NCBI GenBank assembly: GCA_022563855.1
Contig: JADFMN010000001.1
Coordinates: 310,001 to 374,000 of the forward strand
Reading direction: 5' to 3'
Length of the DNA: 64,000 bases
Origin: Armatimonadota bacterium
Lineage (GTDB): Bacteria; Armatimonadota; Fimbriimonadia; Fimbriimonadales; Fimbriimonadaceae
Below are positions 1 to 8,508 of this stretch, piece by piece. Each line of letters begins with the position of its first letter. Position 1 is the stretch's first letter. A program made the position numbers and the translations under genes. The notes under the pieces are model-generated. The model had not been told where the DNA came from. It made no database searches and saw nothing but the letters and a program-made list of their open reading frames with translations.

Positions 1-320
1 GCGACAACTGGCCGCTGCTCCTCGATCTGCCGACCGGCGAACGGACGTTTTGGAACATCAACGTGCCTGCAATTGCGGCGTCCGAGATAGCGGGCAATAG
101 GTTCGTCAAGACGGGCGATCGTGTGTATGAGGACCGGGTCGAGAGGCGCGATGACCCGTGGGGCAGGCCGTACTACTGGCAGGGCGGAGTCGTCGTCATG
201 CGCCCCGATCAGCACGGCACGGACGTTCAAGCCGTAAGCGAAGGGTACGTTGCGATCACTCCGCTCACCGTCGATTGGACCGACCACACGGTCCTTACCG
301 AGTGCGAAGCTCTCGAGTAA
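1..320 (+). CDS. surE: 5'/3'-nucleotidase SurE, C-terminal part (5' end outside window)
   Basis: The open frame enters from the left edge (codons from base 3) and stops at 318-320, giving about 105 residues. It reads through NINVP, then RVYEDRVERRDDPWGRPYYW, GTDVQAVSEGYVAITPL and a final DWTDH. This is the C-terminal region of the SurE survival-protein family, metal-dependent nucleoside monophosphatases that dephosphorylate 5'/3'-nucleotides and short polyphosphates. The metal-binding N-terminal half (DDG motif) is not in the window. Its last 26 bases overlap the convergent gene that follows, so transcription of the two collides. Confidence 0.93.
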   Translation, partial: DNWPLLLDLPTGERTFWNINVPAIAASEIAGNRFVKTGDRVYEDRVERRDDPWGRPYYWQGGVVVMRPDQHGTDVQAVSEGYVAITPLTVDWTDHTVLTECEALE

Positions 321-1011
321 GCCAATCGGCAACTGGACTCGAGCGGTGATCTTGTACGAACGCCCTCAAGCTATAGTCCCCTGCCACCCATCGCAAAACT
401 TGGTGCGGCGCCTCTTCGATCTCTCGATCCGCCATCGGAGGCGGCCAGGCCAAGTGCTTCCCCTTGATGCCGGACATGCCTGCGGCCCTCGTCAGGTTCA
501 GCACTCTCGAGCGGTGAAACAGGCTCTTCTCCACCAACGATAAGGCGTCGTTGACGGCCTCATCACGGCCTCGCGAGTCACCGACCGGCGACGACAGTTT
601 CCCCAACGTTCCGACACTCAGTTCTTCGAACGGGGTCGGTCGATTGATGTCGCCATACTCTAGCGGCCAACTGGGCGTTTCTTCCTCCTCGATTTCCGAT
701 GGCAGGTAAACCATGGCTGCGCTCTTCCCCGTCATGCGCCGAGAGCAGTCCTCGTTCAAGGTTAGGATGACCACGTCAGCATTGTCGAGCGCCTCTTCTA
801 GCACCGGCCTGCGAAAGACGTCGTGCTCGCGGTCCGATAGGTCCATGATAGTTCCGGCGAGCTGAAAGTACAGGTCTAGCCGCTCTTGGTTCGCATCGTA
901 CAGCCGGATATCGAGCCCCTCCAGCGCGTCCAAACCTGCGATTGACGCGAGAACGGCCGGGCAACAGCGAATGTTCCCGGCACCGACCAGCGCTAGCGAG
1001 CGGCGACTCAT
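295..1011 (-). CDS. GH4-like NAD-binding Rossmann protein
   Basis: 238 residues. The N-terminus has a Rossmann fingerprint (ALVGAGN, residues 7-13), a second strand ending in the acidic RLYDANQERL (about 36-45) and a later VVILTLNED strand. This arrangement is typical of the NAD-binding half of glycoside hydrolase family 4 and the related LDH/MDH superfamily. It is much shorter than true GH4 enzymes (about 430 residues), and I do not see the Cys-His metal motif clearly, so a sugar-binding or degenerate role is as likely as hydrolysis. The gene converges on surE with a 26-bp overlap and diverges from the large gene at 1069. Confidence 0.6.
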   Translation of the reverse strand: MSRRSLALVGAGNIRCCPAVLASIAGLDALEGLDIRLYDANQERLDLYFQLAGTIMDLSDREHDVFRRPVLEEALDNADVVILTLNEDCSRRMTGKSAAMVYLPSEIEEEETPSWPLEYGDINRPTPFEELSVGTLGKLSSPVGDSRGRDEAVNDALSLVEKSLFHRSRVLNLTRAAGMSGIKGKHLAWPPPMADREIEEAPHQVLRWVAGDYSLRAFVQDHRSSPVADWLTRELRTR

Positions 1012-1068
1012 GTACGCATTTTACGCCGTGACGGCCATCCGGGGCGACGGGTATTCTCAACTGGACGC

Positions 1069-3651
1069 ATGGATGCCTTCTCCGACGATCATCCCGAGTT
1101 CACTGGCGCGTTGATCTCCATGGAATTTGGCGCCGGTGGGCGGATACACCAGCTATGGGCGTCCGACCCAGATCTGCCTGACGAGGGCGAGGACTTTCAG
1201 TTCATCCTATCGCCGGTCGCCTTTGGCCAGGAGACGGCGGAAGACTACTACCCTGGCACGATCCTCATCGGTATTCGCTCTGATCCAGGCGACCCTTGGG
1301 TTTTGAGCCGCAACAGTCGAGCGAGGCGGCCGGAGGCCGATGACGAGCCGGACGACGACAGCACGGTCGAATTCGAATACGAGATGCCTCTCATCGACGA
1401 CTTGAAGGTCACGGGCCGTTACTTCGAGCTTCCAGGCACGATGCCACAGGTTGTCTGGGAGGTCACGTTGAAGAACAGGAGCCGGCACGCGGTGGAGATC
1501 GGCGAACTCGGATTTCCCTTGGCGTTTAACAATCTGTACGACGGGTTTGGCTGGAACGACGATCAGCTCAAGCGCTTGTGGAATTCGCGGGTGTACGTGC
1601 ACAAGTTCATCGGCGGCGGAGCGAGCTGGCTGTTCGCTCAGCGAATGACCGCTGAGACGCCGGGGCTGCTCGTGTTCCCCGGCACCGATACTTCCTGGGA
1701 GTTCTACAATCACGTCCGAGCGAGCTTGACGACCTCGTACCAGTGGGAGGGGATTCCCGTCGTTTACGTCTACAGCAAGGCGACAATCGAGAGGGAGCGC
1801 GGTGAAGGTTGGCACAACGACCACACGTCCCTCATCCTCGAGCCGGGCGAAGAGCGGACTATGCAGATGCGGTTCGTCCCGACGGAGAGCGATCAGCAGG
1901 ACGGCGTCCACCAGACTCTGGTGGCGTGCGACCGACCGGCGGTGCGCCTGCTCCCGGGCGCGGTTGCTCCGATCGACGTCGGGATCGCGATCGAGGTCGC
2001 TGGCGCCTCGCCCAAGGAGTTCCTGTTCAGCCGTGAGACCGAATCGCAGATCGATACAGATGAGAGCGGTGGATTCTGCTTTGTCAAGCCCTCGACGCCT
2101 GGTCCGCTGCGCGTCAGTTTTCGCGACGACGAAGGACGCATATGCCACACGCACCTTCTGTTGACCGAGCCTCTCGGCGACCTGATCCGAAGTCGGGCGG
2201 AGTACATCCATCGGTTCCAGATCATCCGCAAGCCGGGGTCGGTCCTCGATCACGCTTTTGCAAACACGGACATAACGACCGGGACGCCGGTTGTAGATCT
2301 CGCCGATTACCGCGAGCCTGGCGGGATCGAGTGCAGCCTTGCGGACGCACTGTACCTAGCAGAGAAGAACACCGTGTACCCCGATCGAGACCAGATCGCC
2401 GCCCTGGACGCCTTCATCGAGGAGTTCTTGAGGGACGAGGTCCAGAATCCTGGAGACCACTCGGTAGCGAGCGTCCTGTCGGGTGAAGAGCCGTTCGGAG
2501 CGTACGTAGGCCGCCCGCTCGGCTACCCGCACGTTACGAATCTGTACCACTCGATGTACCGGATCGCATCGACGTACGGCGAAACCGCCAGCGCGCCGCT
2601 GGTGTACCTGCGGTGGGCCGCCGCGACCGCAACGGCGATGTTCAACTTTGGCTGGAGGCATTACGTCCGAACGGTCGGCGTGCTGGGGTACGCGCGTATC
2701 TACGATCTGCTCGATGATCTTCGGCTGGAGGGCCTGACCGACGAACATTCTTCTCTACAGGAGTTGGTGCAGTTCAAAGCCAAGGAGTTGATGAGGCACG
2801 AATACCCGTACGCTGGCGAGTCGGTGCTGGACACCTCAGGTTTTGAGGAGGTGTTTGCCGCGGCCAAGTTCAGAGAGGACGACACGCACCTTGAGCGCAC
2901 GGTGCGGTGCGCGTTCGCCGTTCGATCGTTAGCTCCGAGCTGGTGGTGGTACGGAAGCGACAAGCGGTGCTGGGACGGCAACGACTCGACTCCGACTCGA
3001 GCGATGGCCGACCGCGGCGAGCTGTGTCTGGGGCACACAACGATCCCGAACTCCCTTATCTTCTACGACCTGCTCGACCGCGACTACCTCGCGATTCCTG
3101 ACGCGTATATGAGGCTGGCGTTCGGAGGAATGCTGGGGCCTTGGGCGCTCGTTCGCCCTGATGGCGCCGCTTCGCTTTGCTACTGCCCGGATCAGTCCTC
3201 AAAGCATTGGGGTTTCAATCGGTACACGGGCGCCAGCGGGCTTGGGTACTACCACTACCTGAGGCGCGTGGGCTCCTACGTTTTGCCAGATCACGCTCAA
3301 GGGGTCTTTACGTTCGGATGCCACTTTGAGTCAGACGATGAGTCTTACGTCGTTCGCCCGTGGGACGGCGTCGGCCGCCACATCGTCCTCCGGCAGTTCG
3401 GCGCAGAGTTCACGCTCAGCTTCGGCCGTATCGTGTCGCTCAAGCTCGACCGCCGAAAGCGCTGGTTCGAGCTGGAGATTGAGAACCCGTCCGACAAAGA
3501 CGTTGACGCGAAGCTCGCCATCGTCGGCATGTGGGGGGATCGAATCTCGGTCGCGGGCACAGAGACCGACAGCGACGGCGGAGCTGCGATCGCCAAGCTT
3601 CGCCTCCCTGCGCGACACACGAGTCACTTCAGAGGTAACGTCGTTTCGTGA
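1069..3651 (+). CDS. Large carbohydrate-related protein, DUF5695-like
   Basis: 860 residues with no obvious signal peptide or membrane segment. The N-terminal 300 residues are beta-rich (VWEVTLKNRSRHAVEIGELG, then KRLWNSRVYVHKFIGGGASW). The C-terminal half is rich in aromatic residues and helices (WWWYGSDKRCWDGNDSTP, about residue 625), resembling an (alpha/alpha)6 barrel as in carbohydrate-active enzymes. The pattern resembles the DUF5695 family found in cell-envelope carbohydrate loci; this is a memory-based match and no substrate can be named. A GTGA overlap at 3648-3651 couples it to the small coiled-coil membrane protein downstream. Confidence 0.6.
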   Translation: MDAFSDDHPEFTGALISMEFGAGGRIHQLWASDPDLPDEGEDFQFILSPVAFGQETAEDYYPGTILIGIRSDPGDPWVLSRNSRARRPEADDEPDDDSTVEFEYEMPLIDDLKVTGRYFELPGTMPQVVWEVTLKNRSRHAVEIGELGFPLAFNNLYDGFGWNDDQLKRLWNSRVYVHKFIGGGASWLFAQRMTAETPGLLVFPGTDTSWEFYNHVRASLTTSYQWEGIPVVYVYSKATIERERGEGWHNDHTSLILEPGEERTMQMRFVPTESDQQDGVHQTLVACDRPAVRLLPGAVAPIDVGIAIEVAGASPKEFLFSRETESQIDTDESGGFCFVKPSTPGPLRVSFRDDEGRICHTHLLLTEPLGDLIRSRAEYIHRFQIIRKPGSVLDHAFANTDITTGTPVVDLADYREPGGIECSLADALYLAEKNTVYPDRDQIAALDAFIEEFLRDEVQNPGDHSVASVLSGEEPFGAYVGRPLGYPHVTNLYHSMYRIASTYGETASAPLVYLRWAAATATAMFNFGWRHYVRTVGVLGYARIYDLLDDLRLEGLTDEHSSLQELVQFKAKELMRHEYPYAGESVLDTSGFEEVFAAAKFREDDTHLERTVRCAFAVRSLAPSWWWYGSDKRCWDGNDSTPTRAMADRGELCLGHTTIPNSLIFYDLLDRDYLAIPDAYMRLAFGGMLGPWALVRPDGAASLCYCPDQSSKHWGFNRYTGASGLGYYHYLRRVGSYVLPDHAQGVFTFGCHFESDDESYVVRPWDGVGRHIVLRQFGAEFTLSFGRIVSLKLDRRKRWFELEIENPSDKDVDAKLAIVGMWGDRISVAGTETDSDGGAAIAKLRLPARHTSHFRGNVVS

Positions 3652-4001
3652 CCGAGCTTCCAGAGTGGTGGGTGCAGTGGACCGGGCTTGCTGCGGTGTT
3701 CGTGGTCTTGGCCTCGCTAGCGGTGATCATCGGCATGGTCGTGTTCCTGCTTCTGGCGCTTGGCATTCGTCGCGAAATCGTGCAGCTCTCTGGCCGCATT
3801 CAGGGGCTTGTCGAGCGCGTCGATGGCATCGCAAAACAGGTGGAGTCGGTTACGAAAGAGGTCGGTGCTCGCACGACCGGGATCGTTCGGACGGTTGACG
3901 ATATAGCCGCCGGGGCGTTCAACGTGATCGAGAAATACGCTCCCATATTGCTTGGGATCGGGATCATTCTCAAACTGACGAGGCTGTTCGGCAAGAAGTA
4001 G
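3648..4001 (+). CDS. Small membrane protein with coiled coil
   Basis: 117 residues starting at GTG inside the stop of the upstream gene (GTGA), a translational coupling arrangement. One strong transmembrane helix (residues about 12-38) is followed by a heptad-patterned segment with repeated VERVD, KQVESV and KEVGART units. A second hydrophobic stretch (YAPILLGIGIILKLTRLF) precedes the end. The architecture resembles DUF948-type general-stress or cell-envelope proteins, which have one membrane anchor and a long amphipathic helix. Function is unknown. Confidence 0.7.
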   Translation: MTELPEWWVQWTGLAAVFVVLASLAVIIGMVVFLLLALGIRREIVQLSGRIQGLVERVDGIAKQVESVTKEVGARTTGIVRTVDDIAAGAFNVIEKYAPILLGIGIILKLTRLFGKK

Positions 4002-4008
4002 GCCCTGC

Positions 4009-4037
4009 TTGACTTGGGCCCGCCACACCGGGATAAT
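4009..4037 (+). promoter_or_regulatory. Sigma-70-type promoter for the initiator tRNA
   Basis: TTGACT at 4009-4014 and GATAAT at 4032-4037 are separated by exactly 17 bases. The -10 box ends 5 bases before the mature tRNA 5' end, so the transcript would begin almost at the tRNA. The match to the housekeeping consensus is 5/6 in each box. Confidence 0.7.
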
Positions 4038-4042
4038 GGCTC

Positions 4043-4119
<77 letters not shown>

Positions 4120-4202
4120 ACTGCATCCGAACTCGGCACTGCAAATTCACAGATGGAGGGTCGTTCTCCTGTGCGACCTTCGCCTGCGCTCACCGCGCAC
4201 AT

Positions 4203-4244
4203 CGGACTAAGAGTCCGAAGGCCGGGATGCGGACTAAGAGTCCG
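4203..4244. repeat. Two copies of a 15-bp palindrome (CGGACTAAGAGTCCG)
   Basis: CGGACT-AAG-AGTCCG occurs at 4203-4217 and again at 4230-4244, each a 6-bp stem with a 3-base loop, in the 237-bp gap between the tRNA and the YceI gene. Two identical copies 12 bases apart suggest a dispersed REP-like palindrome and not a single terminator; no T-run follows either. I see no gene in 4120-4356. Confidence 0.7.
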
Positions 4245-4356
4245 CGCTCCGTTCCACGCTGACGAACCGTTCGATCCTGATCTCAATGGCCCATGTATGG
4301 GAACCTTAACTCACGCTGTTGCTTTTCAGTCGTGAAACACCATCGGAGACCACAAA

Positions 4357-4959
4357 ATGAACAGCTACAGAATCCTCCCACTCGTGGCGCTAGTCGCCGC
4401 ATCGATCACTGGCCTGGCAGCAGAAAAGACGTACAAGGTCGGCGCTGGCCCGCCGTCGCAACAGATCGCCACGATTGAAAGCGTCACAGACTTCGAGACC
4501 TTTACGGGGACCACCCACAAGGTATCTGGAACGGTGAAGTTCGACAAGGCGAAGAGAACGATGACAGGAAAGATCATCGTCGACGTCGCCTCCATCAAGA
4601 CAGGCATCGACATGCGCAACGAGCACATGCGCGGACCTATGTGGATGAACGCCGAAAAGTTCAAGAGCATTACGTTCGTAGCGACCAAGAGCAAGCATGT
4701 CAAGGGAAACGATTGGGACGTAACGGGCAAGTTCACGATGCACGGCGTCACCAAGACGATCACCGTTCGCACGACGATCAAGGATCGCAATGAAAGCGAG
4801 GCGTCCAGAAAGGCCGGCTTCAAGGGCGACGTCTTGCAGCTCAAGGTCAAGTTCAAGATCAAGCTAAGCGATTACGGCGTAATGATTCCGAAGATGGCCG
4901 CCGCGAAGGTCAACGACGAGGTCACGATCTCCGTGACGACCTACTCACAGACAGGCTAA
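4357..4959 (+). CDS. YceI family periplasmic lipid/isoprenoid-binding protein
   Basis: 200 residues with a signal peptide (LPLVALVAASITGLAA, cut near residue 22). The mature part is a YceI-type lipocalin-like barrel: SVTDFETFTGTTHKVSGTV, then the signature IKTGIDMRNEHMRGPMWMNA, KFKSITFVA and GKFTMHGVTKTIT. Members bind polyprenoid or amphipathic ligands in the periplasm, and their genes often respond to alkaline or osmotic stress. A GGAG ribosome binding site lies just before the ATG. The gene stands alone; a GC-rich hairpin follows 17 bases after the stop. Confidence 0.92.
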   Translation: MNSYRILPLVALVAASITGLAAEKTYKVGAGPPSQQIATIESVTDFETFTGTTHKVSGTVKFDKAKRTMTGKIIVDVASIKTGIDMRNEHMRGPMWMNAEKFKSITFVATKSKHVKGNDWDVTGKFTMHGVTKTITVRTTIKDRNESEASRKAGFKGDVLQLKVKFKIKLSDYGVMIPKMAAAKVNDEVTISVTTYSQTG

Positions 4960-4976
4960 CAACGACTCACATTTTC

Positions 4977-4998
4977 GGGGTGCCAACGACGGCACCCC
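4977..4998. terminator. GC-rich hairpin after the YceI gene
   Basis: GGGGTGCC (4977-4984), loop AACGAC, GGCACCCC (4991-4998): a perfect 8-bp stem in the short gap between two plus-strand genes. No T-run follows on the plus strand, so it is either a weak or Rho-assisted terminator or an mRNA-stabilising hairpin. Confidence 0.5.
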
Positions 4999-5023
4999 GA
5001 CCGACCTCCCCACTAGAGGCATC

Positions 5024-5446
5024 ATGAAAACACTCATGCTTATTCTTAGAATCAGCTTCCTTCTTGCGGTTGTTGCGGCGATCGTCACGTATCCGGTGAT
5101 CCGGCACTACGAAGGCAAGGCGCAACTCGTGCAGCTCGTTGAGGTCACCGAAGAGGCAGCGCTGTTCGGCGAGCCCGGCGAGCTGATCGGATCCCCGCAA
5201 CGGCTGGTCATCGAGGTTCCGGCTGAGGCGATCATCGAGGGAGCAGGGCCTCAGGGGTCAATCCTAGTTGACAAAGCGTATTTGGACGATCACGGAATCT
5301 ACCCTCGGCAGCTGAAAACGATCACGTTCATCGGCGGCACCGTCCGGACAGCCTCCGTTACCGCAGCGTTTGTGCTTATGGCGGCCCTGCTGCTGATCCG
5401 CTGGCGCGAGCGCGCCGCACAACGCACCGAATTCGGAGCTACCTGA
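5024..5446 (+). CDS. Hypothetical two-TM membrane protein
   Basis: 140 residues. The first helix (LMLILRISFLLAVVAAIVTY, about residues 4-23) and the second (VTAAFVLMAALLLIRW, about 109-124) flank an extracytoplasmic domain of about 85 residues with alternating valine-rich strands and acidic residues. No recognised family. It follows the YceI gene in the same orientation but is separated from it by a hairpin. Confidence 0.6.
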   Translation: MKTLMLILRISFLLAVVAAIVTYPVIRHYEGKAQLVQLVEVTEEAALFGEPGELIGSPQRLVIEVPAEAIIEGAGPQGSILVDKAYLDDHGIYPRQLKTITFIGGTVRTASVTAAFVLMAALLLIRWRERAAQRTEFGAT

Positions 5447-5510
5447 ATCAGCTGCGAAGTGATAGCCGCCGTGAGCGGCTACGATTTGGATAGGCACAGC
5501 AATCAAGCAT

Positions 5511-6098
5511 CTACTGGATCTTCGGGGGACTGAGAATTGGCGGACGGGGGTTGGCGAGGTTCTTGGACACAGGCAACAAACTCACCCAGTCTTTATAGAC
5601 TAGCCACTCGTATTGCGTTGCAAAAGCTCGACGTGGAATCGTAGACAGTTGGGAACCGTTGCCTAGCACTACGACGGTAGGATCATCCCCGGGCAGCCGG
5701 AAAAGCAAGTCTGTCGGTGTCGCGTGCTCGATGCCTGAGTTAGAACGAACTCTCCAGAACTGGTCGTCTATCTCGATTACTGCAAGGTCGCCTGTCGGCA
5801 ACATTCCGACGTCTCGCAAACTTCGCTTCAACCCATACATTGGGTACAGGCAGACGACTGCCCCAAGGAATGAGAGCACAAAGAGAAGCCACAGGATCAC
5901 ACGTGCCCAGCTCTTCCAGGATTCCTGCATTGCCGTGTTATTGACAAATAACTCAAACAACGCGATAAAGACAGCGAATACTGCGGTCAATGTGATAAAC
6001 CTGATCAAGAGACTCTTAAACTGCCCTCTGATGAGAGGCAGTTGGAGTTTCGCCAGCTCCTCCGACGATAAGCCGAATGGCAAGGTCACGATTCGCAT
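5511..6098 (-). CDS. Hypothetical membrane protein, YcxB-like layout
   Basis: 195 residues. A short cytoplasmic N-terminus precedes two transmembrane helices (about residues 33-52 and 68-86), after which a soluble beta-rich domain contains GDLAVIEIDDQFWRVRSNSG and IPRRAFATQYEWLVYKDWV. Two adjacent helices followed by a PH-like region ending in IPRRAF resembles the YcxB-type fold (compare IPKRAF in that family). Function is unknown. It lies 9 bp downstream of the PLP enzyme gene on the same strand, so it is probably the last gene of that operon. Confidence 0.6.
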   Translation of the reverse strand: MRIVTLPFGLSSEELAKLQLPLIRGQFKSLLIRFITLTAVFAVFIALFELFVNNTAMQESWKSWARVILWLLFVLSFLGAVVCLYPMYGLKRSLRDVGMLPTGDLAVIEIDDQFWRVRSNSGIEHATPTDLLFRLPGDDPTVVVLGNGSQLSTIPRRAFATQYEWLVYKDWVSLLPVSKNLANPRPPILSPPKIQ

Positions 6099-6107
6099 CG
6101 CACTATC

Positions 6108-7061
6108 CTAATAGATCATTTTAGTCAATTCTATGATGTCCGCGTTGCCGCCGGTTATCAGCAGTCCGACGCGCTTGCCTGTTACGTCGATCTTGCCGGA
6201 CATCACGGCCGCAGCGGCGAGCGCGCCGGTTGGTTCGACTACAATTTTCATTCGCTCCCAGAAAAACTTCGTTGCCGTCAACAGCTCTTCGTCGCTCACC
6301 GCAAGCACGTCCTCGACGTTCTTCATCATGATCTCGAGATTCAGGTGGCCGATTGAGGGTGTTTTTGCCCCGTCGGCGATCGTGTCGGGTATCTCCGACC
6401 TGTGCAACTCTCCGGCTGAGAGTGAGCGCCGCGCCGAGTTGCGAGCGGCGGGCTCGACGGCGAGCACCGACACGCCGGGCCGGAGGGCGTGCGCCGCGAT
6501 CGAGCAGCCGGAGACCAGACCGCCCCCGCCGCACCCGACGATCAGCACGTCCAAGTCCGGAACTTCGTCGAACAGCTCCTTCCCTGCCGTGCCTTGTCCG
6601 GCGATGATGTCCGGATGGTCGTACGGCGGCACGACCGTCAAGCCGCGCTCCTCGGCGATCTTCATGCCGAGCTCTTCCCTGACCTGCTCGTTCCGTTCGT
6701 ACAGCACGACCTCCGCGCCGTAGCCCGCCACCGCGTCCTTCTTGATCTGCGGCGCGTCGTGGTTCATCACGACGACGACCGCCGCTCCGAGCAGTTTGCC
6801 AGCCAGAGCGCACGCCGCGCCGTGGTTGCCGGAAGAGAACGTCAGCACCCCCGCCTCTTTTTGGTCTGATGTCAAACGAGAGATAGCGTTGTACGCGCCG
6901 CGAAACTTGAAAGCGCCGACCCGCTGGAAGTTCTCGGCCTTGAAGAACGCCTCACACCCCGTCATGTCATTGAACGTACGAGAAGTGAGCACCGGCGTCT
7001 TGTTCGCAACGCCGTCTAGCACGCGGGCGGCGGCGCAGACGTCATCGTAGGAGACGGGCAT
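6108..7061 (-). CDS. PLP-dependent threonine/serine ammonia-lyase or serine racemase family
   Basis: 317 residues, fold-type II PLP enzyme. The Schiff-base lysine is in FKFRGA (K52), followed by the SSGNHG loop that holds the substrate carboxylate and the glycine-rich phosphate cradle GCGGGGLVSG (about 175-184). The length matches catabolic threonine dehydratase and serine racemase; the C-terminal ACT-like regulatory domain of biosynthetic IlvA is absent. The expected chemistry is deamination of L-Thr/L-Ser to 2-oxo acid, or racemisation; sequence alone does not separate these. It lies 10 bp downstream of the Gfo/Idh gene, so it is likely co-transcribed. Confidence 0.85.
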   Translation of the reverse strand: MPVSYDDVCAAARVLDGVANKTPVLTSRTFNDMTGCEAFFKAENFQRVGAFKFRGAYNAISRLTSDQKEAGVLTFSSGNHGAACALAGKLLGAAVVVVMNHDAPQIKKDAVAGYGAEVVLYERNEQVREELGMKIAEERGLTVVPPYDHPDIIAGQGTAGKELFDEVPDLDVLIVGCGGGGLVSGCSIAAHALRPGVSVLAVEPAARNSARRSLSAGELHRSEIPDTIADGAKTPSIGHLNLEIMMKNVEDVLAVSDEELLTATKFFWERMKIVVEPTGALAAAAVMSGKIDVTGKRVGLLITGGNADIIELTKMIY

Positions 7062-7071
7062 AGAGATCAGT

Positions 7072-8508
7072 TTAGACCTTGTCGGGCACGACGAACGGCT
7101 TGCGATAGTTCCTCTTGATCATCCAGTTTCCTGCGGAACTCATACGGCCGACGAACCGCTCGGAACCTCCGTCGAACGTCAGCTTTGGCCCGAGCCTCCA
7201 CGGGGTATCTCCAAGGTCGACGCCGTTGTCGCTGAGTCTCTCCTCATATCGCACGATTGCATCTGCGATCGCCCCGTCCTCGCGACCGATCTGCTTGACG
7301 CTGGAAGATTGCGCGAGCGACCCGGCCCTGTATGAAATGTTCGCCAGGTGTGCGAGCACGGTCGACGCGTGACCATTCTCGATCTCGCTCGTTAGGATTC
7401 CAGAGTCCCTCGACCGCACGGCATCGATGAAGTTCGCCTGGTGCCGCCCGCCGGAGTCTCCCGGGAAGTCCTTGATCAGCCGGCCATCGCGATCGTAGAC
7501 TTTGCCGCCGCCTCGCCCCCCTCGGAACTCGCCGCCTTCGCACGTGATGATCACCCCGACGCCGACCCCTCGATAGTTCTGCGAGTTGCGGCCGTTCGGT
7601 ATGTCATTAACCTCGAATATCCCAGGAACTCCATCGAAATCGAACTTCGTGATCAACGTGTTCGGGGTCTCGCCAGCGTCGCCCCAAACGAACCTGCCCC
7701 CGAGCGAGCGAACGGAGCGCGGGTGAGCAGGATCGTTGAGCGCCCATCTCATCAGGTCGAGCTCGTGCGGACCCTGGTTGCCGACGTCGCCGTTGCCGGT
7801 GTTCCATATCCAGTGCCAGTCGTAGTGGAACTGGTTTCGCATCATCGGCAAGTCCGCAGCCGGGCCGAGCCACAGGTCGTAGTCGACGTTTTCAGGTGGA
7901 GTCAATGGCGTCTGCCTGAGGCCGATCCCCCCACGGCTGCGGTAGCAAAGTCCCCTCACAGCCGTCACCTTTCCGATGTTGCCAGCGTGGAGGTACTGCA
8001 TGAACGGAACGAGCCCGGCGTCTGATCGGTTTTGAAAACCCGCGGCGACGACGCGGTCGTACTTCCTTGCCGCTTCGACCATCTTTCGCCCCTCCCATAT
8101 GCTGTGGCTGACCGGCTTTTCGATGTAGACGTCCTTGCCCGCTTGGCAGGCCCAGACTGTAACCAGCGAGTGCCAGTGGTTCGGCGCCGCGCACACGACG
8201 GCGTCTACATCCTGTCGGTCCATGATTTCTCGCAGGTCCCTCGTAGCGAAGACGCCGGGACGCTTGGCGGCCTCGCGGTCCAACACGCCCTGGTCTACGT
8301 CGCACAGGGCCACGACTTTTACGCCATCGATCCCCTCGAACGAACTCATCAGTCCGCCGCCACGACCGCGAAAGCCGATGACTGCAATCCTGACATCGTC
8401 GTTCGAACCGAGGATGCGCGTGTACGGGCCAAGCGCGACAGCGCCAGCCGCATAGAGCCCTGTCTTCAGCAGTTCGCGCCTTGTCGTCATGTTAATCTTT
8501 TTCGCCAT
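7072..8508 (-). CDS. Gfo/Idh/MocA family oxidoreductase with Tat signal
   Basis: 478 residues. The N-terminus carries a twin-arginine-type motif (TTRRELLKTG) and a hydrophobic stretch, so export by the Tat pathway is likely. The NAD(P)-binding Rossmann start is VRIAVIGFRGRGGG, the catalytic-domain signature is DVYIEKPVSH, and the C-terminal substrate half has GNGDVGNQGPHELDLMRWA. Such secreted Gfo/Idh proteins are common in Planctomycetes, Armatimonadota and Bacteroidota and act on sugars or inositols; the substrate here is unknown. It overlaps the upstream DUF6807 gene by 17 bp, indicating translational coupling. Confidence 0.88.
   Translation of the reverse strand: MAKKINMTTRRELLKTGLYAAGAVALGPYTRILGSNDDVRIAVIGFRGRGGGLMSSFEGIDGVKVVALCDVDQGVLDREAAKRPGVFATRDLREIMDRQDVDAVVCAAPNHWHSLVTVWACQAGKDVYIEKPVSHSIWEGRKMVEAARKYDRVVAAGFQNRSDAGLVPFMQYLHAGNIGKVTAVRGLCYRSRGGIGLRQTPLTPPENVDYDLWLGPAADLPMMRNQFHYDWHWIWNTGNGDVGNQGPHELDLMRWALNDPAHPRSVRSLGGRFVWGDAGETPNTLITKFDFDGVPGIFEVNDIPNGRNSQNYRGVGVGVIITCEGGEFRGGRGGGKVYDRDGRLIKDFPGDSGGRHQANFIDAVRSRDSGILTSEIENGHASTVLAHLANISYRAGSLAQSSSVKQIGREDGAIADAIVRYEERLSDNGVDLGDTPWRLGPKLTFDGGSERFVGRMSSAGNWMIKRNYRKPFVVPDKV

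Noticed and set aside
1207-2253. 348-residue minus-strand ORF
   Set aside because: Antisense to the 860-residue gene and lacks a ribosome binding site or recognisable domain.
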